DNA of 64,000 nucleotides from Brevibacillus borstelensis (GTDB lineage: Bacteria; Bacillota; Bacilli; Brevibacillales; Brevibacillaceae), in the NCBI RefSeq assembly GCF_003710865.1, contig NZ_RHHO01000026.1, positions 1 through 64,000 on the forward strand, written 5' to 3'. Below are positions 34,190 through 43,387 of this stretch, in pieces (positions within the stretch are counted from its first letter, which is position 1; the number at the start of each line of letters is the position of its first letter). The translations under genes and the position numbers were made by a program. The notes below the pieces were generated by a model that made no database searches, was not told the DNA's origin, and was given only the letters and a program-made list of their open reading frames with translations.

Positions 34190-35560
34190 TTATAAAACTG
34201 GCTGAGACTTTGCTTCCAGCGCCGTGTGGATCGCATGAGCCGCCCGCTTTCCGTGATTGGCTGCATCCACGACCATCGCGTCCGTATTCCCTCCGCCAAA
34301 GATGACATCGCCCGCGGCGTAGACATGCGGATGAGAGGTTCGATACGTGCCTTCCTCGATCTCCACGATTCCGTTTTTGTGCTGAAGCCCGAACATTTCG
34401 ATCAAGTCCACGTGCCGCGTTTGCCCGATTGCCTTTACAACGAAATCCACTTCCATTACAAACTCGCTGCCCGGGACCGGCTCCGGACGCCTTCGTCCTT
34501 TTGCATCCGGCTCCCCAAGCTCCATCCGCATAAGCTCAATACCGGTCACCCGTCCGTTTTCGCCGATAATCCGGGTCGGCGCTACCAGCCAACGGAATTC
34601 CACGCCATCTTGTTTCGCAAATTCATACTCGAACTCGTAGCAGGTCATCTCTTTCTCTGTACGCCTGTAAAGAATCTGAACGAGCTGGGCACCCAGCCGT
34701 TTGGAGGCAGTGGCTCCGTCTATCGCCGTGTTTCCCGCCCCGATCACAACCACCTTCTTGCCGAGCATCAGATCCGTAAGCGGTTTCGTTTTCGTATCCT
34801 CCACGAGGGAAATCGCATCGAGAACGCCGATCAAGTCTTCGCCCTCGATATTCAGCATCGGGACAGCGCCCATGCCTGCCGCAAGCAAGACAGCTTCAAA
34901 GCTCTGCAGAAGCTCCTCCGGTGTCACGTCTACACCGACGCGGGTTCCAGTCTTGATGGTCACGCCCATCTGCTCGATTTGCTCAACCTCCCACAGTGCA
35001 ACCTCCTGCGGCAAACGGAAGGAAACGATGCCATAGGTGTTTAGCCCGCCGGCCTTTTCTCGCGCTTCGAAAACCGTTACTTCATAACCGAGACGGGCAA
35101 GCTCTCGCGCTGCCGAAAGACCGGCTGGACCGCCGCCGACGATAGCGACGCGCTTGCCATTTTGCTCTCCTGCATGAAACAGAATTTTCTGATTTTTTAT
35201 TGCCCAGTCTGTCGCATGACGCTGAAGCAGCCCGATCATGATCGGCTTGGAGGCGTGATTGAGCACACAGGCACCTTCGCACAGCTCCTCTGTCGGACAG
35301 ACCCTGGCACAGCTAGCTCCGACCGGGTTTGCCTCCATAATCGTCCTCGCCGACCCGAGCAAATTGCCGGTCGCAATTTTTTTAATAAAGGACGGGATGT
35401 CGATTGAGGTGGGACAGGCCTTGATACAGGGGGCATCGTAACAGAAAAGGCACCGGTTTGCTTCGTCTATCGCTTCTTTCGGCTTCAGGGCAGGAACTAC
35501 TTCTTGAAAGTTTGCCTGCAGCATAGATGCGGTCTTTGTTTCTTCGCGGCGAACGCTCAT
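34190..35560 (-). CDS. preT: Dihydropyrimidine dehydrogenase, FAD/Fe-S subunit PreT
   Basis: 456 aa, like the N-terminal half of mammalian DPD and the small subunit of glutamate synthase. N-terminal Fe-S cysteines (CLFCYDAPCIKACP, CARVCPTEELCEGAC), FAD-binding VAIVGGGPAGLSAARE, NAD-binding VVVIGAGNTAIDGA, and AAGDVIFGGGN. First gene of the operon preT-preA-hydA-pydC; GAGGAGG is about 10 nt before the ATG. The upstream gap of 190 nt is shared with a divergent DNA-binding-type gene. Confidence 0.93.
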   Translation of the reverse strand: MSVRREETKTASMLQANFQEVVPALKPKEAIDEANRCLFCYDAPCIKACPTSIDIPSFIKKIATGNLLGSARTIMEANPVGASCARVCPTEELCEGACVLNHASKPIMIGLLQRHATDWAIKNQKILFHAGEQNGKRVAIVGGGPAGLSAARELARLGYEVTVFEAREKAGGLNTYGIVSFRLPQEVALWEVEQIEQMGVTIKTGTRVGVDVTPEELLQSFEAVLLAAGMGAVPMLNIEGEDLIGVLDAISLVEDTKTKPLTDLMLGKKVVVIGAGNTAIDGATASKRLGAQLVQILYRRTEKEMTCYEFEYEFAKQDGVEFRWLVAPTRIIGENGRVTGIELMRMELGEPDAKGRRRPEPVPGSEFVMEVDFVVKAIGQTRHVDLIEMFGLQHKNGIVEIEEGTYRTSHPHVYAAGDVIFGGGNTDAMVVDAANHGKRAAHAIHTALEAKSQPVL

Positions 35561-35749
35561 TATGCAACAACCTCCTCAGGCGTTCTGAAAATTGCTTCCT
35601 TGCTATTATCAATGTGGAAAAAAAGCGTTTTATGATTCCTTCATCACCTTTTTTAAATAGGAGGTTCCTGAAATGAAACCGACTTCCCAGGCATGATTGA
35701 TTTCAATGCAGAATAGGCTGATACCAAAACAAGAATTGAGGGGGATGGC

Positions 35750-36307
35750 ATGAAGGATTACGATCAGCTGATTGCCAGACTCAAGCAGCAAATTGCAGAA
35801 GCGATGGACCGGTTGGAGAGATTGGAAGCCGAACGGATTGCTTTTGAAGCACAACGCTCGGAGAGAAAAAACTATGTATCATCGCGCGAGATTTTGGACC
35901 TGCTCGCCTCCCGGAGCGGAAGGACGGGAAGCATGGCCTCGATTAAAAGGTGGGCAGACGATGGGCTGCTTGGCACGGTCATCGATGAGCGCGAGGTATT
36001 TCCTTTGCTGGCAGGCAAACAGGGAAACAAGCGCTTTCTGTATCCGCGAAAAGAAGTACTGCGCTTTTTGCATGGAAAAGGTTTGCTCGTTCCCAAATTT
36101 GACGTCCTGGATCGCGTTCGTCTGGAGCGGAACGGGAAATGGGTTTGTGCGGTCATCACGGCTGTCGCCTTAAGCAAGGCTGATCCTGCAGATGAGCTGT
36201 TTGTCTACCAGGTACAGATCGAGGAAAACGGCGAAGTAATAGACGGGGTCACGGAGGGTGCTTTGCAGAAAGCCAATCAGACCTCCACTTCTCTTGCCCG
36301 GTCGTAA
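35750..36307 (+). CDS. Coiled-coil plus MerR/excisionase-like protein (candidate)
   Basis: 185 aa. Residues ~1-42 form an acidic/basic coiled coil (LIARLKQQIAEAMDRLERLEAER), followed by a region (~43-110) with YVSSREILDLLA, SMASIKRWADDGLLG and KRFLYPRKEVLRFL. That helix-turn-helix then wing pattern is like MerR/excisionase domains. The C-terminal ~70 residues are unrecognised. GAGGGGG before the ATG. Ten nt before the next gene, so probably one operon; divergent from preT. Confidence 0.6.
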   Translation: MKDYDQLIARLKQQIAEAMDRLERLEAERIAFEAQRSERKNYVSSREILDLLASRSGRTGSMASIKRWADDGLLGTVIDEREVFPLLAGKQGNKRFLYPRKEVLRFLHGKGLLVPKFDVLDRVRLERNGKWVCAVITAVALSKADPADELFVYQVQIEENGEVIDGVTEGALQKANQTSTSLARS

Positions 36308-36316
36308 GGAGGAGTT

Positions 36317-36742
36317 ATGGAAACAGCTGTTATCACGCTCGGCAATACTGTAGAAAACCAGGAATATTCTCGCCAAATTCGCGACTTTCATAAAAAAAAG
36401 GGGCAGCCCCTCACTATCCGTTTCAGTGAAGAGCTGACCCATATCATCCTGGAAGCCCCTTGCTTGTACGTACCCGATCGCAACATACTCGGAAAAGAAG
36501 CGGTTGTCGAAGGGGTGGTCAAGAAGAATGGCAATCATCTTGAAATTCACCCGCGAAGCAAGGGAAAAACGATTAATTTGCATCTGGATTCGGAACTGGT
36601 GAACGAGCTGGAGCAAATACGCCTGAAGGTGGCGAGCAAGACCCAGCACGACGTCATCCTGGAAATGTTCGTTCGCGGACTTCGCGCATACCAAGCCGAA
36701 CAGGATGACCAGCCCGCAACCACTAAAAAAGAGCGGGGATGA
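36317..36742 (+). CDS. Hypothetical protein with ribbon-helix-helix-like C-terminus
   Basis: 141 aa. The first ~80 residues are unrecognised; the end (INLHLDSELVNELEQIRLK ... HDVILEMFVRGLRAY) fits the strand-helix-helix order of CopG/RHH DNA-binding domains. AAGGAGG 4 nt before the ATG. Likely works with the preceding gene. The 3' end converges on the secreted-protein gene with only 2 nt between stops. Confidence 0.55.
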   Translation: METAVITLGNTVENQEYSRQIRDFHKKKGQPLTIRFSEELTHIILEAPCLYVPDRNILGKEAVVEGVVKKNGNHLEIHPRSKGKTINLHLDSELVNELEQIRLKVASKTQHDVILEMFVRGLRAYQAEQDDQPATTKKERG

Positions 36743-36744
36743 GC

Positions 36745-38097
36745 TTATTTATAGTCCCCTTTTAAATAGTTGTAAAACGGTTGATCGACCCAAAACTGAT
36801 ACGTTTCCACGCTGGCAGAAGGGTTGATTTTTTTCAATCCGGATACGACTTTGGCCGAATCTTCGTTCAGGGTAAAAGTCTGGGCCAGATAGCGGCCTTT
36901 TTTCAGCACATTGTTTGTGATCACCGGATACTCATCCAGCTTTGTCAGGGAATAGTAGAGAGGCTGCCACCAGGACGATTTGAGAAGACCGGTCATATCC
37001 TCTTGATTGCGCTTCGCGTATTTCAGTACGAGCGGTTGGAATTTCTCTTTTTCTTCGACCGTGGCAAACTCCAGACTCAGATCGTATTCCTTGGCGTAGG
37101 CAATGTGATTGCCGTTGTCGATCGGGACTACTTGATAATCATCCGTTTGTACCGGCTCGCCCCATTCTTTCAAATAAACAAAAGCAGACGTTTTCGGCTC
37201 CAACTGTACTTTCGCAGCAATGCCTTCGCTGCGGAGCAGGCCGACCAATTGCACCGCATGGACGATATCGCTATGCCCGTAGGTGATCGTCCGTGCGGGA
37301 TCAAAGTGGGGATCAAACTGCGTGTCCTTGAGATTGTAACCGGTGATCAGGTTTTGTTTCAGTCCTTCATCTACGGTCTTTTGCAATTCTTCTTTCCTGA
37401 TCAACTGGGATTCATTCCACGCCTGGACGAGCTTTCCGAAGATGTCGTCGTCGCTGATGGTGCCGAGAAAGTTTTGCTGCTCTCCGTGAAATTCTGCCAC
37501 CTTGTTCAAGATCTGATAGGCGAGCTCGGCGGATACATTTGCTTCCAGCTTTATTCCGGACAAATCCTTTGCAGAAAGGAACCCGGTGTCAAAGGCGACC
37601 GCCACCTCCTGTGCCGCTTCCTTGGCAATCCCTTCGCCTGCTTTATACGTCAAGCCGGCTGCATCCCAGGCTGCGGAGATTTTTTCGTCCGAATACGTAT
37701 GCGCCAGTTCCTTTAAGTCAGCAGCCTTTACGGAAGCGCTGATTGCCTCCCATGCCAAAAGCTTATTGCTCGTCGAGCCTTTCGGGAAGAAAGAATGATT
37801 GGCCCCATCGCTGTTAACCGCTATACTGGAAGAGGCTAGCAGCGTTTCCAAAGCCTTTTCAAACTGCTGTTTGGTAATAGTCCCGGACAAAGTGATTCCG
37901 TACCGCTTTGTGATGTAGGCGGCGGCATCTTTGACGGATGTTGGCTGAGGTACTGATGTTTGCACCGCAGTAGCTTGCACCGCCAAAGAAGAAGTGGATG
38001 CGGGCGCTGCATACACCTGCGTGCCAGCGGTCACCGCTAAAGCGGTTAGTAAAACTGCCCCCGCGGCTGCCTGTTTGATCGTACGTCCTTTGTTCAT
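36745..38097 (-). CDS. Secreted protein of unknown function, ~450 aa
   Basis: A classical signal peptide (residues 1-30, basic start, cleavage after QVYA-A), a Thr/Ser/Ala-rich linker, then a region around VKDAAAYITKRYGI and several hundred residues with no cysteines. I do not recognise the family; it lacks clear SLH, protease or lipobox motifs. GGGGAGG is 4 nt before ATG 38097. Transcribed alone. Confidence 0.7.
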   Translation of the reverse strand: MNKGRTIKQAAAGAVLLTALAVTAGTQVYAAPASTSSLAVQATAVQTSVPQPTSVKDAAAYITKRYGITLSGTITKQQFEKALETLLASSSIAVNSDGANHSFFPKGSTSNKLLAWEAISASVKAADLKELAHTYSDEKISAAWDAAGLTYKAGEGIAKEAAQEVAVAFDTGFLSAKDLSGIKLEANVSAELAYQILNKVAEFHGEQQNFLGTISDDDIFGKLVQAWNESQLIRKEELQKTVDEGLKQNLITGYNLKDTQFDPHFDPARTITYGHSDIVHAVQLVGLLRSEGIAAKVQLEPKTSAFVYLKEWGEPVQTDDYQVVPIDNGNHIAYAKEYDLSLEFATVEEKEKFQPLVLKYAKRNQEDMTGLLKSSWWQPLYYSLTKLDEYPVITNNVLKKGRYLAQTFTLNEDSAKVVSGLKKINPSASVETYQFWVDQPFYNYLKGDYK

Positions 38098-38322
38098 GGT
38101 TTTCCTCCCCTGTCGAAATGATTAAAACATACAATTCCTATGTATTTACTTAGTATTCATTACGTTGTACCTTATCATGATCCCCAACCCGCGTCAATAC
38201 CTTTCGCTTTTGCTTGGGACATCTTCCTGGATCTGCCGACCAACTGCCGATAGAGTCTTGTTTGTTCATACATGGACATGATTTGTCATGCCTTTCGATA
38301 TACACTTTTGGGAGGGACACTT

Positions 38323-38550
38323 GTGGAATACAAAAGTCATTTCGACTTACCAATTCAACTGATCATGTTTTTCCCGTTTCTGATCCTCCTGGTTCTATAC
38401 GCGCTAAATATCCTCACCAGTATCTGGGCCTATCGGGACGCTCGCAAACGCGGCAAAAGCAACGAATACGCTTTGCTTGTACTCATTGGAACACTGCTTT
38501 TTCCGGTCATGGGTCTGATTGTCTATTTCATCATGAGAAAAGATTCTTGA
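38323..38550 (+). CDS. Small membrane protein, PLDc_N-like
   Basis: About 75 aa from GTG 38323, with GGGAGGG 6 nt upstream. Two membrane helices flank the loop WAYRDARKRGKSNEYALLV, typical of PLDc_N (phospholipase D N-terminal-like) small proteins, ending in VYFIMRKDS. No catalytic domain; function unknown. Confidence 0.75.
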   Translation: MEYKSHFDLPIQLIMFFPFLILLVLYALNILTSIWAYRDARKRGKSNEYALLVLIGTLLFPVMGLIVYFIMRKDS

Positions 38551-38568
38551 TTCTGAAACCATGAAACC

Positions 38569-38632
38569 AAACGGCCTCCTTTCCCTTTCTGCTCGTCTTA
38601 GGGCAGGTCAGGAATAGGAAGCCGTTTTTGTT
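38569..38632 (+). terminator. Terminator after the small membrane protein gene
   Basis: AAACGGC / GCCGTTT stem with further pairing inside (CTCCTTTCC with GGAATAGGA) and TTTTTG after it on the plus strand. Confidence 0.65.
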
Positions 38633-38642
38633 ATTTGATTGC

Positions 38643-40007
38643 TTAGGCTAATTCCGCAAACGCTTCACGCAGTACGCGAGCGATGAAGTCAATGTCTTCG
38701 CTTGTAGTCGAGAAAGGAGGCGAAAGGGTGAGAACGTTATTGAAGCCCGGTATCGTATCGCCATTTCGTCCGATGATCAGGCCGCGCTGTTTACAGGCTC
38801 CGATGACTTTGGTCAATTTGTCAGGCGCTGCCGGTTCCTTCGTTTCCCGATTTTCCACCATCTCGATGCCCATCAGAAAACCGAAGCTCCGAATGTCGCC
38901 TACATGCGGATGCTCCTCTAAGAACGACAGCTTCTCCCGCAACTCCTCTCCCAGACGGCCAGCCCTCTCGATCATCTGCTCTTCTTCCATCAGCTCAAGG
39001 TTTTTCAGCGCGAGCGCACAAGCCGCCGGATTTCCGCCGAACGTATTGACGTGACGGAAGTGCAGGTTGACTCCTTGCTCGTTAAACTTGTCGGCAATGT
39101 CTGCCCGCACCGCGGTAGCCGACAACGGCAGGTACGCACTTGTGATCCCTTTGGCCATGGTCACAATGTCAGGCTTGATGCCAAAGTTTTGATGACCAAA
39201 CTTTTGACCGGAACGGCCGAATCCACAAATCACTTCGTCGACGATCAAAAGGACGCCGTACTTGTCACAGATTTCCCGCACCTTCGGCATGTACTCCGGC
39301 GGAGGAACGATGACGCCGCCGCCTGTGATCGTCGGCTCCATAATGACGGCCGCCACGCTGTTTGCTCCCTCCCAGTTGATGACCTCGTCGAATACCTGGG
39401 CACACTCGAGGCTGCAGCTCCCGTAGGACTTTCCGAATGGACAGCGGTAGCAATACGGCGGGGAAACGTGGAGAAAGCCCGGCGCCAGCGGCTCGTATTT
39501 TTGTTTTCGGATCGATTGTCCGGTAGCAGCCAAAGCTCCCATCGTATTGCCGTGATAGGCCCGGTGACGGGAAATGAACTTGTACCGGCCCGGCTCGCCG
39601 TTCTGATGGTGGTATTGACGGGCGATTTTGAAGGCTACTTCATTCGCTTCCGAACCGCTGTTGGAGAAAAAGACCCGATACTCTTCACCGAGCCACTCGC
39701 TCACCTTTTCCGACAGCTTGATCGCTGGCACATGGCTTTGTGTCAGCGGGAAGTAGGCCATCGTTTTCAATTGCTCATAGGCAGCCTCAGCAAGCTCTTG
39801 CCGGCCGTAGCCGATATTGACGCACCACAGGCCAGACATGCCGTCCAGGTATTTGTTTCCGTCAATGTCCGTCACCCACGAGCCGCTCGCTTCCGTGACG
39901 ATCATCGGATTGGGATTGTAGGGCGACATGTGATGCCACATGTGCGCCCTGTCTTTTTCCAGCAGGGATTCCTTTTCCAGCGTATGAGTTTGTTGCTCCT
40001 GGCTCAT
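38643..40007 (-). CDS. Class III omega-aminotransferase (beta-alanine:pyruvate type)
   Basis: 454 aa PLP enzyme. Motifs: FFSNSGSEANEVAFKIAR, YHGNTMGALAATG, LLIVDEVICGFGRSG and the PLP lysine in VTMAKGITSAYLPL. Nineteen nt after the semialdehyde dehydrogenase gene; together they can turn beta-alanine into malonate semialdehyde and acetyl-CoA, continuing the pyrimidine route upstream. The substrate is inferred from context. An unusual CYRCPFGKSYGSCSLEC segment (residues ~186-202) has four cysteines. Confidence 0.88.
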   Translation of the reverse strand: MSQEQQTHTLEKESLLEKDRAHMWHHMSPYNPNPMIVTEASGSWVTDIDGNKYLDGMSGLWCVNIGYGRQELAEAAYEQLKTMAYFPLTQSHVPAIKLSEKVSEWLGEEYRVFFSNSGSEANEVAFKIARQYHHQNGEPGRYKFISRHRAYHGNTMGALAATGQSIRKQKYEPLAPGFLHVSPPYCYRCPFGKSYGSCSLECAQVFDEVINWEGANSVAAVIMEPTITGGGVIVPPPEYMPKVREICDKYGVLLIVDEVICGFGRSGQKFGHQNFGIKPDIVTMAKGITSAYLPLSATAVRADIADKFNEQGVNLHFRHVNTFGGNPAACALALKNLELMEEEQMIERAGRLGEELREKLSFLEEHPHVGDIRSFGFLMGIEMVENRETKEPAAPDKLTKVIGACKQRGLIIGRNGDTIPGFNNVLTLSPPFSTTSEDIDFIARVLREAFAELA

Positions 40008-40025
40008 TTTCGATCCTCCCTTTCG

Positions 40026-41534
40026 TTATTTCACGAATACTTTTTGGGAACCGATACTGGTATCGCCGTCGTCAAACCAGCGCGACGTAATCGTCTTTTT
40101 CTTCGTGAAAAAGTCGACGCCGTCTTTGCCGTTGGCATGCAGGTCTCCGTAAAACGAGTTCTTCCATCCGGTGAAGGCGAAGAAGCCCATTGGCGCAGGG
40201 ACGCCTACGTTGACCCCGACCATGCCGGCTTCCACGCGCTGTACAAACTCCCGTCCCCACTTGCCGTTTTCTGTGTAAATGGTGGCTCCGTTTCCAAAGC
40301 GGGATTTGCTGATCGTTTCAAGTCCTTCCTCGAAATTCTTGACCCGCATGACGCTTAGCACAGGCGCAAAAATCTCGTCTCGGACGATCACCATCTCGGC
40401 ATCCGCCTTGTCAAAAATCGTAGGCCCGAGGAAATAGCCCTCCGGGTTTGCTTTCGCATCCTCCCGTCCATCCCGAACGAGCTCGGCGCCTGCGGAAAGT
40501 CCCTGCTCGATGAAACCGTGCACTTTTTCCAAATGCGAAGCGCGAATGACCGGTCCCAGGTCAACTCCCGGCTCTAGCCCATTCCCCATTTTCAAGGCGT
40601 TGGACTCTTCGATCAGATGGCGGATCAGCTCGTCTGCGATCTCCTCTACTGCCACGACCGCGCTCGCCGCCATACAGCGCTCGCCTGCACAGCCAAAGGC
40701 GGAGCTGACGATGGTTTTGGCTGCTCGCTGCAGATTCGTGTCCGGCATGACGAGGTGGTGGTTTTTGGCCCCGGCCAACGCCTGGACGCGTTTTCCATGC
40801 GCTGCGGCTGTCTTGTAGACGTACTCGGCGACTGGCTGCGAACCGACGAAGGAGATCGCTTTCACATCCGGGTGCTCCAATAGCCCGTTCACCACATCGT
40901 GAGCGCCGTTGACGACGTTGAATACGCCATCGGGCAATCCCGCTTCCTTTAACAGCTCGGCGATCCGAATGCAGGACAGCGGCGTGCGCTCGGACGGCTT
41001 CAAGACAAATGTATTGCCTGCCGTAATCGCGATCGGGTACATCCACATCGGCACCATCAGGGGGAAATTGAACGGCGTAATTCCGCCAACGACGCCAAGC
41101 GGAAACCGAATTACCTGGCAGTCGATGTTCCTGGCGATATTCGGGAGCGTCTCACCCATGAGCAGCGTCGGCATTCCTGCCGCAAACTCCACCATTTCAA
41201 TGCCGCGGAGCAATTCCGCGTGTGCCTCAGGCAGGTTTTTCCCGTTCTCCAGCGTAATCATTTGCGCCAGCTCATCCTGGTGCTCCCAGAGCAGGTTTTG
41301 GAAGCGGAACATGATCCGGGCACGATCTACCGCAGGGGTCTGACTCCAGGCCGGAAAGGCAGCCTTGGCCGCTTGCACAGCCTTGTCCACGTCATCCTTC
41401 GTCGAGAGTGGTACGCGCGACAGCACTTCGCCTGTTGCCGGGTTGGGGATATCCTCATAGCGCTCCGTCTGGGACTCCACCCATTCTCCGGCGATGTAGT
41501 TTTTCAAAGTAGGACCAACTGTTGTTGTACTCAT
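40026..41534 (-). CDS. mmsA: (Methyl)malonate-semialdehyde dehydrogenase (CoA-acylating)
   Basis: About 502 aa aldehyde dehydrogenase of the CoA-acylating branch, with GVVGGITPFNFPLMVPMWM, the catalytic Cys in FGCAGERCMAAS and NGATIYTENG. It makes acetyl-CoA from malonate semialdehyde (or propionyl-CoA from the methyl form), which would finish uracil or thymine breakdown. ATG 41534 has AAGGAG 8 nt upstream. First gene of a pair with the aminotransferase; divergent from the PucR-type gene. Confidence 0.9.
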   Translation of the reverse strand: MSTTTVGPTLKNYIAGEWVESQTERYEDIPNPATGEVLSRVPLSTKDDVDKAVQAAKAAFPAWSQTPAVDRARIMFRFQNLLWEHQDELAQMITLENGKNLPEAHAELLRGIEMVEFAAGMPTLLMGETLPNIARNIDCQVIRFPLGVVGGITPFNFPLMVPMWMYPIAITAGNTFVLKPSERTPLSCIRIAELLKEAGLPDGVFNVVNGAHDVVNGLLEHPDVKAISFVGSQPVAEYVYKTAAAHGKRVQALAGAKNHHLVMPDTNLQRAAKTIVSSAFGCAGERCMAASAVVAVEEIADELIRHLIEESNALKMGNGLEPGVDLGPVIRASHLEKVHGFIEQGLSAGAELVRDGREDAKANPEGYFLGPTIFDKADAEMVIVRDEIFAPVLSVMRVKNFEEGLETISKSRFGNGATIYTENGKWGREFVQRVEAGMVGVNVGVPAPMGFFAFTGWKNSFYGDLHANGKDGVDFFTKKKTITSRWFDDGDTSIGSQKVFVK

Positions 41535-41604
41535 CCTTTCAACTCCTTTGCGCACATGCATGATTGATAATTCTATCTTATCTGAACATTCAACGCGCCA
41601 TCAC

Positions 41605-41652
41605 TAGACAAACTGACAGGAGTTCGGTAGTATTCATGTTACAGACTGTCTA
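41605..41652. promoter_or_regulatory. Inverted repeat between mmsA and the PucR-type gene
   Basis: TAGACAAACTG (41605-41615) and CAGACTGTCTA (41642-41652) match as an inverted repeat at 9 of 11 positions with 26 nt between. A possible PucR-type operator for divergent control. Confidence 0.4.
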
Positions 41653-41665
41653 TAGGAGGAGAAGA

Positions 41666-43345
41666 ATGACCAATGAATGGCGCCTGACCGTGGCAGATGT
41701 CGTCAAACGTCCTTTGTTTCAGCACGCGGAAGTGGTCGCAGGCAGTCGGGGCTTGTCCCGCTCGGTGCGATGGGTGCATGTATTGGAAGCGGCTCACACT
41801 GTTCAATACCTGAACGGCGATGAGCTGATCCTTTCGACCGGACTCGGATTTGGCGAGGCAAAAGAAAAGCGGCTGGCTTATCTCTCCGAGCTCATTTCAC
41901 GGAAGGCGGTCGGGTTATGTATCGAGCTTGGCGACTACATCCCGCAAGTGCCACAGGACATGCTTGAGCTCGCTGACCATCATGACTTTCCACTGATTGT
42001 CTTTCATAAGCCTGTTCGCTTCGTTGACATTACACTGGATCTGCACGAGCATTTGATCAACCGTCAAATGCAGGCGCTTCGCAACCTGGAGACGTATTCC
42101 CGCAGCTTGCAGCAGCTCAGTCTGCAGACACAGGGAATTCCGAAACTCTTGCAGCATTTTCAGGCAAGTGTACACACACAGGTGTTTTTTTTCCCCTTGG
42201 ATGGAAATCCTCTCTACGTCCCTCCCCTGCCGCAGGTTGTTCAATCGGAGCTGTCCGGTTTGATGCGTACGGCCCTGCCGCAAGGGGACGATTCCGTCTC
42301 GAGCAGCGGGATCATCGCGCTCTCGGACAAAAAGAAGCTGGTCTACCAGCCCATTATCGTCATGGGACATCTGCTCGCTTATGTCGGCTTGATTCTGTAT
42401 GATCGGGAAGCCGACGAATACCTGCTATTGACGCTCGATTACACCGTTAGCTCGATGGCCCAAATTCTGATGCGAAAAATGTTTGCCAAAGAGCAGATGC
42501 TCGCAGCAGAGAATCGGCTGTTCGACGATCTGATCGCCAACAGACCTTTGCCGGAAGAACAAATACGCTCTCTCCTCGGTTTGTCCGGCAAGAACAAAAC
42601 ACCGGCCTACTATACGCTCTTATTGTCTCTCCATCGGAGTACGGAGGACCTTTCCTCGCCACTCGCACCGCATGAGCTTACCGGCGTATTCCGTTCTTTG
42701 CTGACGAGGCTCGGCTTTCGTCCCTTCATCCGCTGCAAAGGAAACCGCTTTTACCTTCTCCTGATCGCACCAACCAATCAAACGGATATTCGCCGAACTC
42801 TGGACAAGGCCATGTCCGAGATGAAACGGATGTGCCGCCAGGCCATGGGACCGGATACCGAGGTCCTGTTTGGTGTAAGCCGGCCTGGCGAGAGGCTTTC
42901 AGAGGCGGGCCGGCACCTGGCAGAATCCGAGCAGGCCCTGATCTTCCAGCAAGACGCCCACAGCCCCTATTTTGCCGAGCTGGGCTTGTTCCGTCTGCTG
43001 TTTCATGTCCCCCAGGAGCCCGTGCTCACGCATTTTATCGATGATTACCTGGGGCCGCTCCTGCGATACGATGCGGAGAACGGGACCCAACTGGCCCAGA
43101 CATTGCGTGTCTACCTGGATCACAACTTGTCCAAGCAGGAAACGGCTGATCATTTATTCATCCACCGCCAGACCTTGTACCACCGGCTGGAAAAAATCCA
43201 GGAGCATCTCCCGGTAGACTTTACGCACCCCAATGAACGGCTCTGTCTGGAAATAGCCTTGCGGGCTCACGAGTGGAAGCACGGGTTGAAATACCACACG
43301 CCCCCGAACAAGGCTCAAGACAAAACGGCGCGTCCGCCACGTTAG
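41666..43345 (+). CDS. PucR-family transcriptional regulator
   Basis: About 559 aa. PucR N-terminal domain (residues ~8-125, with DVVKRPLFQHAEVVAG and LGDYIPQVPQDMLELADHH), a middle region like the GGDEF-related domain of the family, and the C-terminal helix-turn-helix VYLDHNLSKQETADHLFIHRQTLYHRLEKI split here for length. PucR proteins sense purine or pyrimidine degradation intermediates. Divergent from mmsA, so probably controls the beta-alanine genes and perhaps the preT operon and permease. ATG 41666 has GGAGGAG 4-6 nt upstream. Confidence 0.88.
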   Translation: MTNEWRLTVADVVKRPLFQHAEVVAGSRGLSRSVRWVHVLEAAHTVQYLNGDELILSTGLGFGEAKEKRLAYLSELISRKAVGLCIELGDYIPQVPQDMLELADHHDFPLIVFHKPVRFVDITLDLHEHLINRQMQALRNLETYSRSLQQLSLQTQGIPKLLQHFQASVHTQVFFFPLDGNPLYVPPLPQVVQSELSGLMRTALPQGDDSVSSSGIIALSDKKKLVYQPIIVMGHLLAYVGLILYDREADEYLLLTLDYTVSSMAQILMRKMFAKEQMLAAENRLFDDLIANRPLPEEQIRSLLGLSGKNKTPAYYTLLLSLHRSTEDLSSPLAPHELTGVFRSLLTRLGFRPFIRCKGNRFYLLLIAPTNQTDIRRTLDKAMSEMKRMCRQAMGPDTEVLFGVSRPGERLSEAGRHLAESEQALIFQQDAHSPYFAELGLFRLLFHVPQEPVLTHFIDDYLGPLLRYDAENGTQLAQTLRVYLDHNLSKQETADHLFIHRQTLYHRLEKIQEHLPVDFTHPNERLCLEIALRAHEWKHGLKYHTPPNKAQDKTARPPR

Positions 43346-43366
43346 CGTGATGGGCTGCGCCGTTTC
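43322..43366. terminator. Probable bidirectional terminator
   Basis: AAACGGCGC / GCGCCGTTT 9-bp stem around the PucR stop codon, with an inner CACG/CGTG pair. The T-runs are short (TTT, TTTTGTC), so strength is uncertain. Confidence 0.55.
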
Positions 43367-43387
43367 CATCCGTATGATCATTCCGGT

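Noticed and set aside
39051..40358. Plus-strand open frame of 435 codons antisense to the aminotransferase and dehydrogenase genes
   Set aside because: Crosses two real genes on the other strand and shows no domain or start signal.
41650..41656. CTATAGG next to the PucR ribosome site as a fourth operator copy
   Set aside because: Only one half-site is present; the partner half and spacing are missing.
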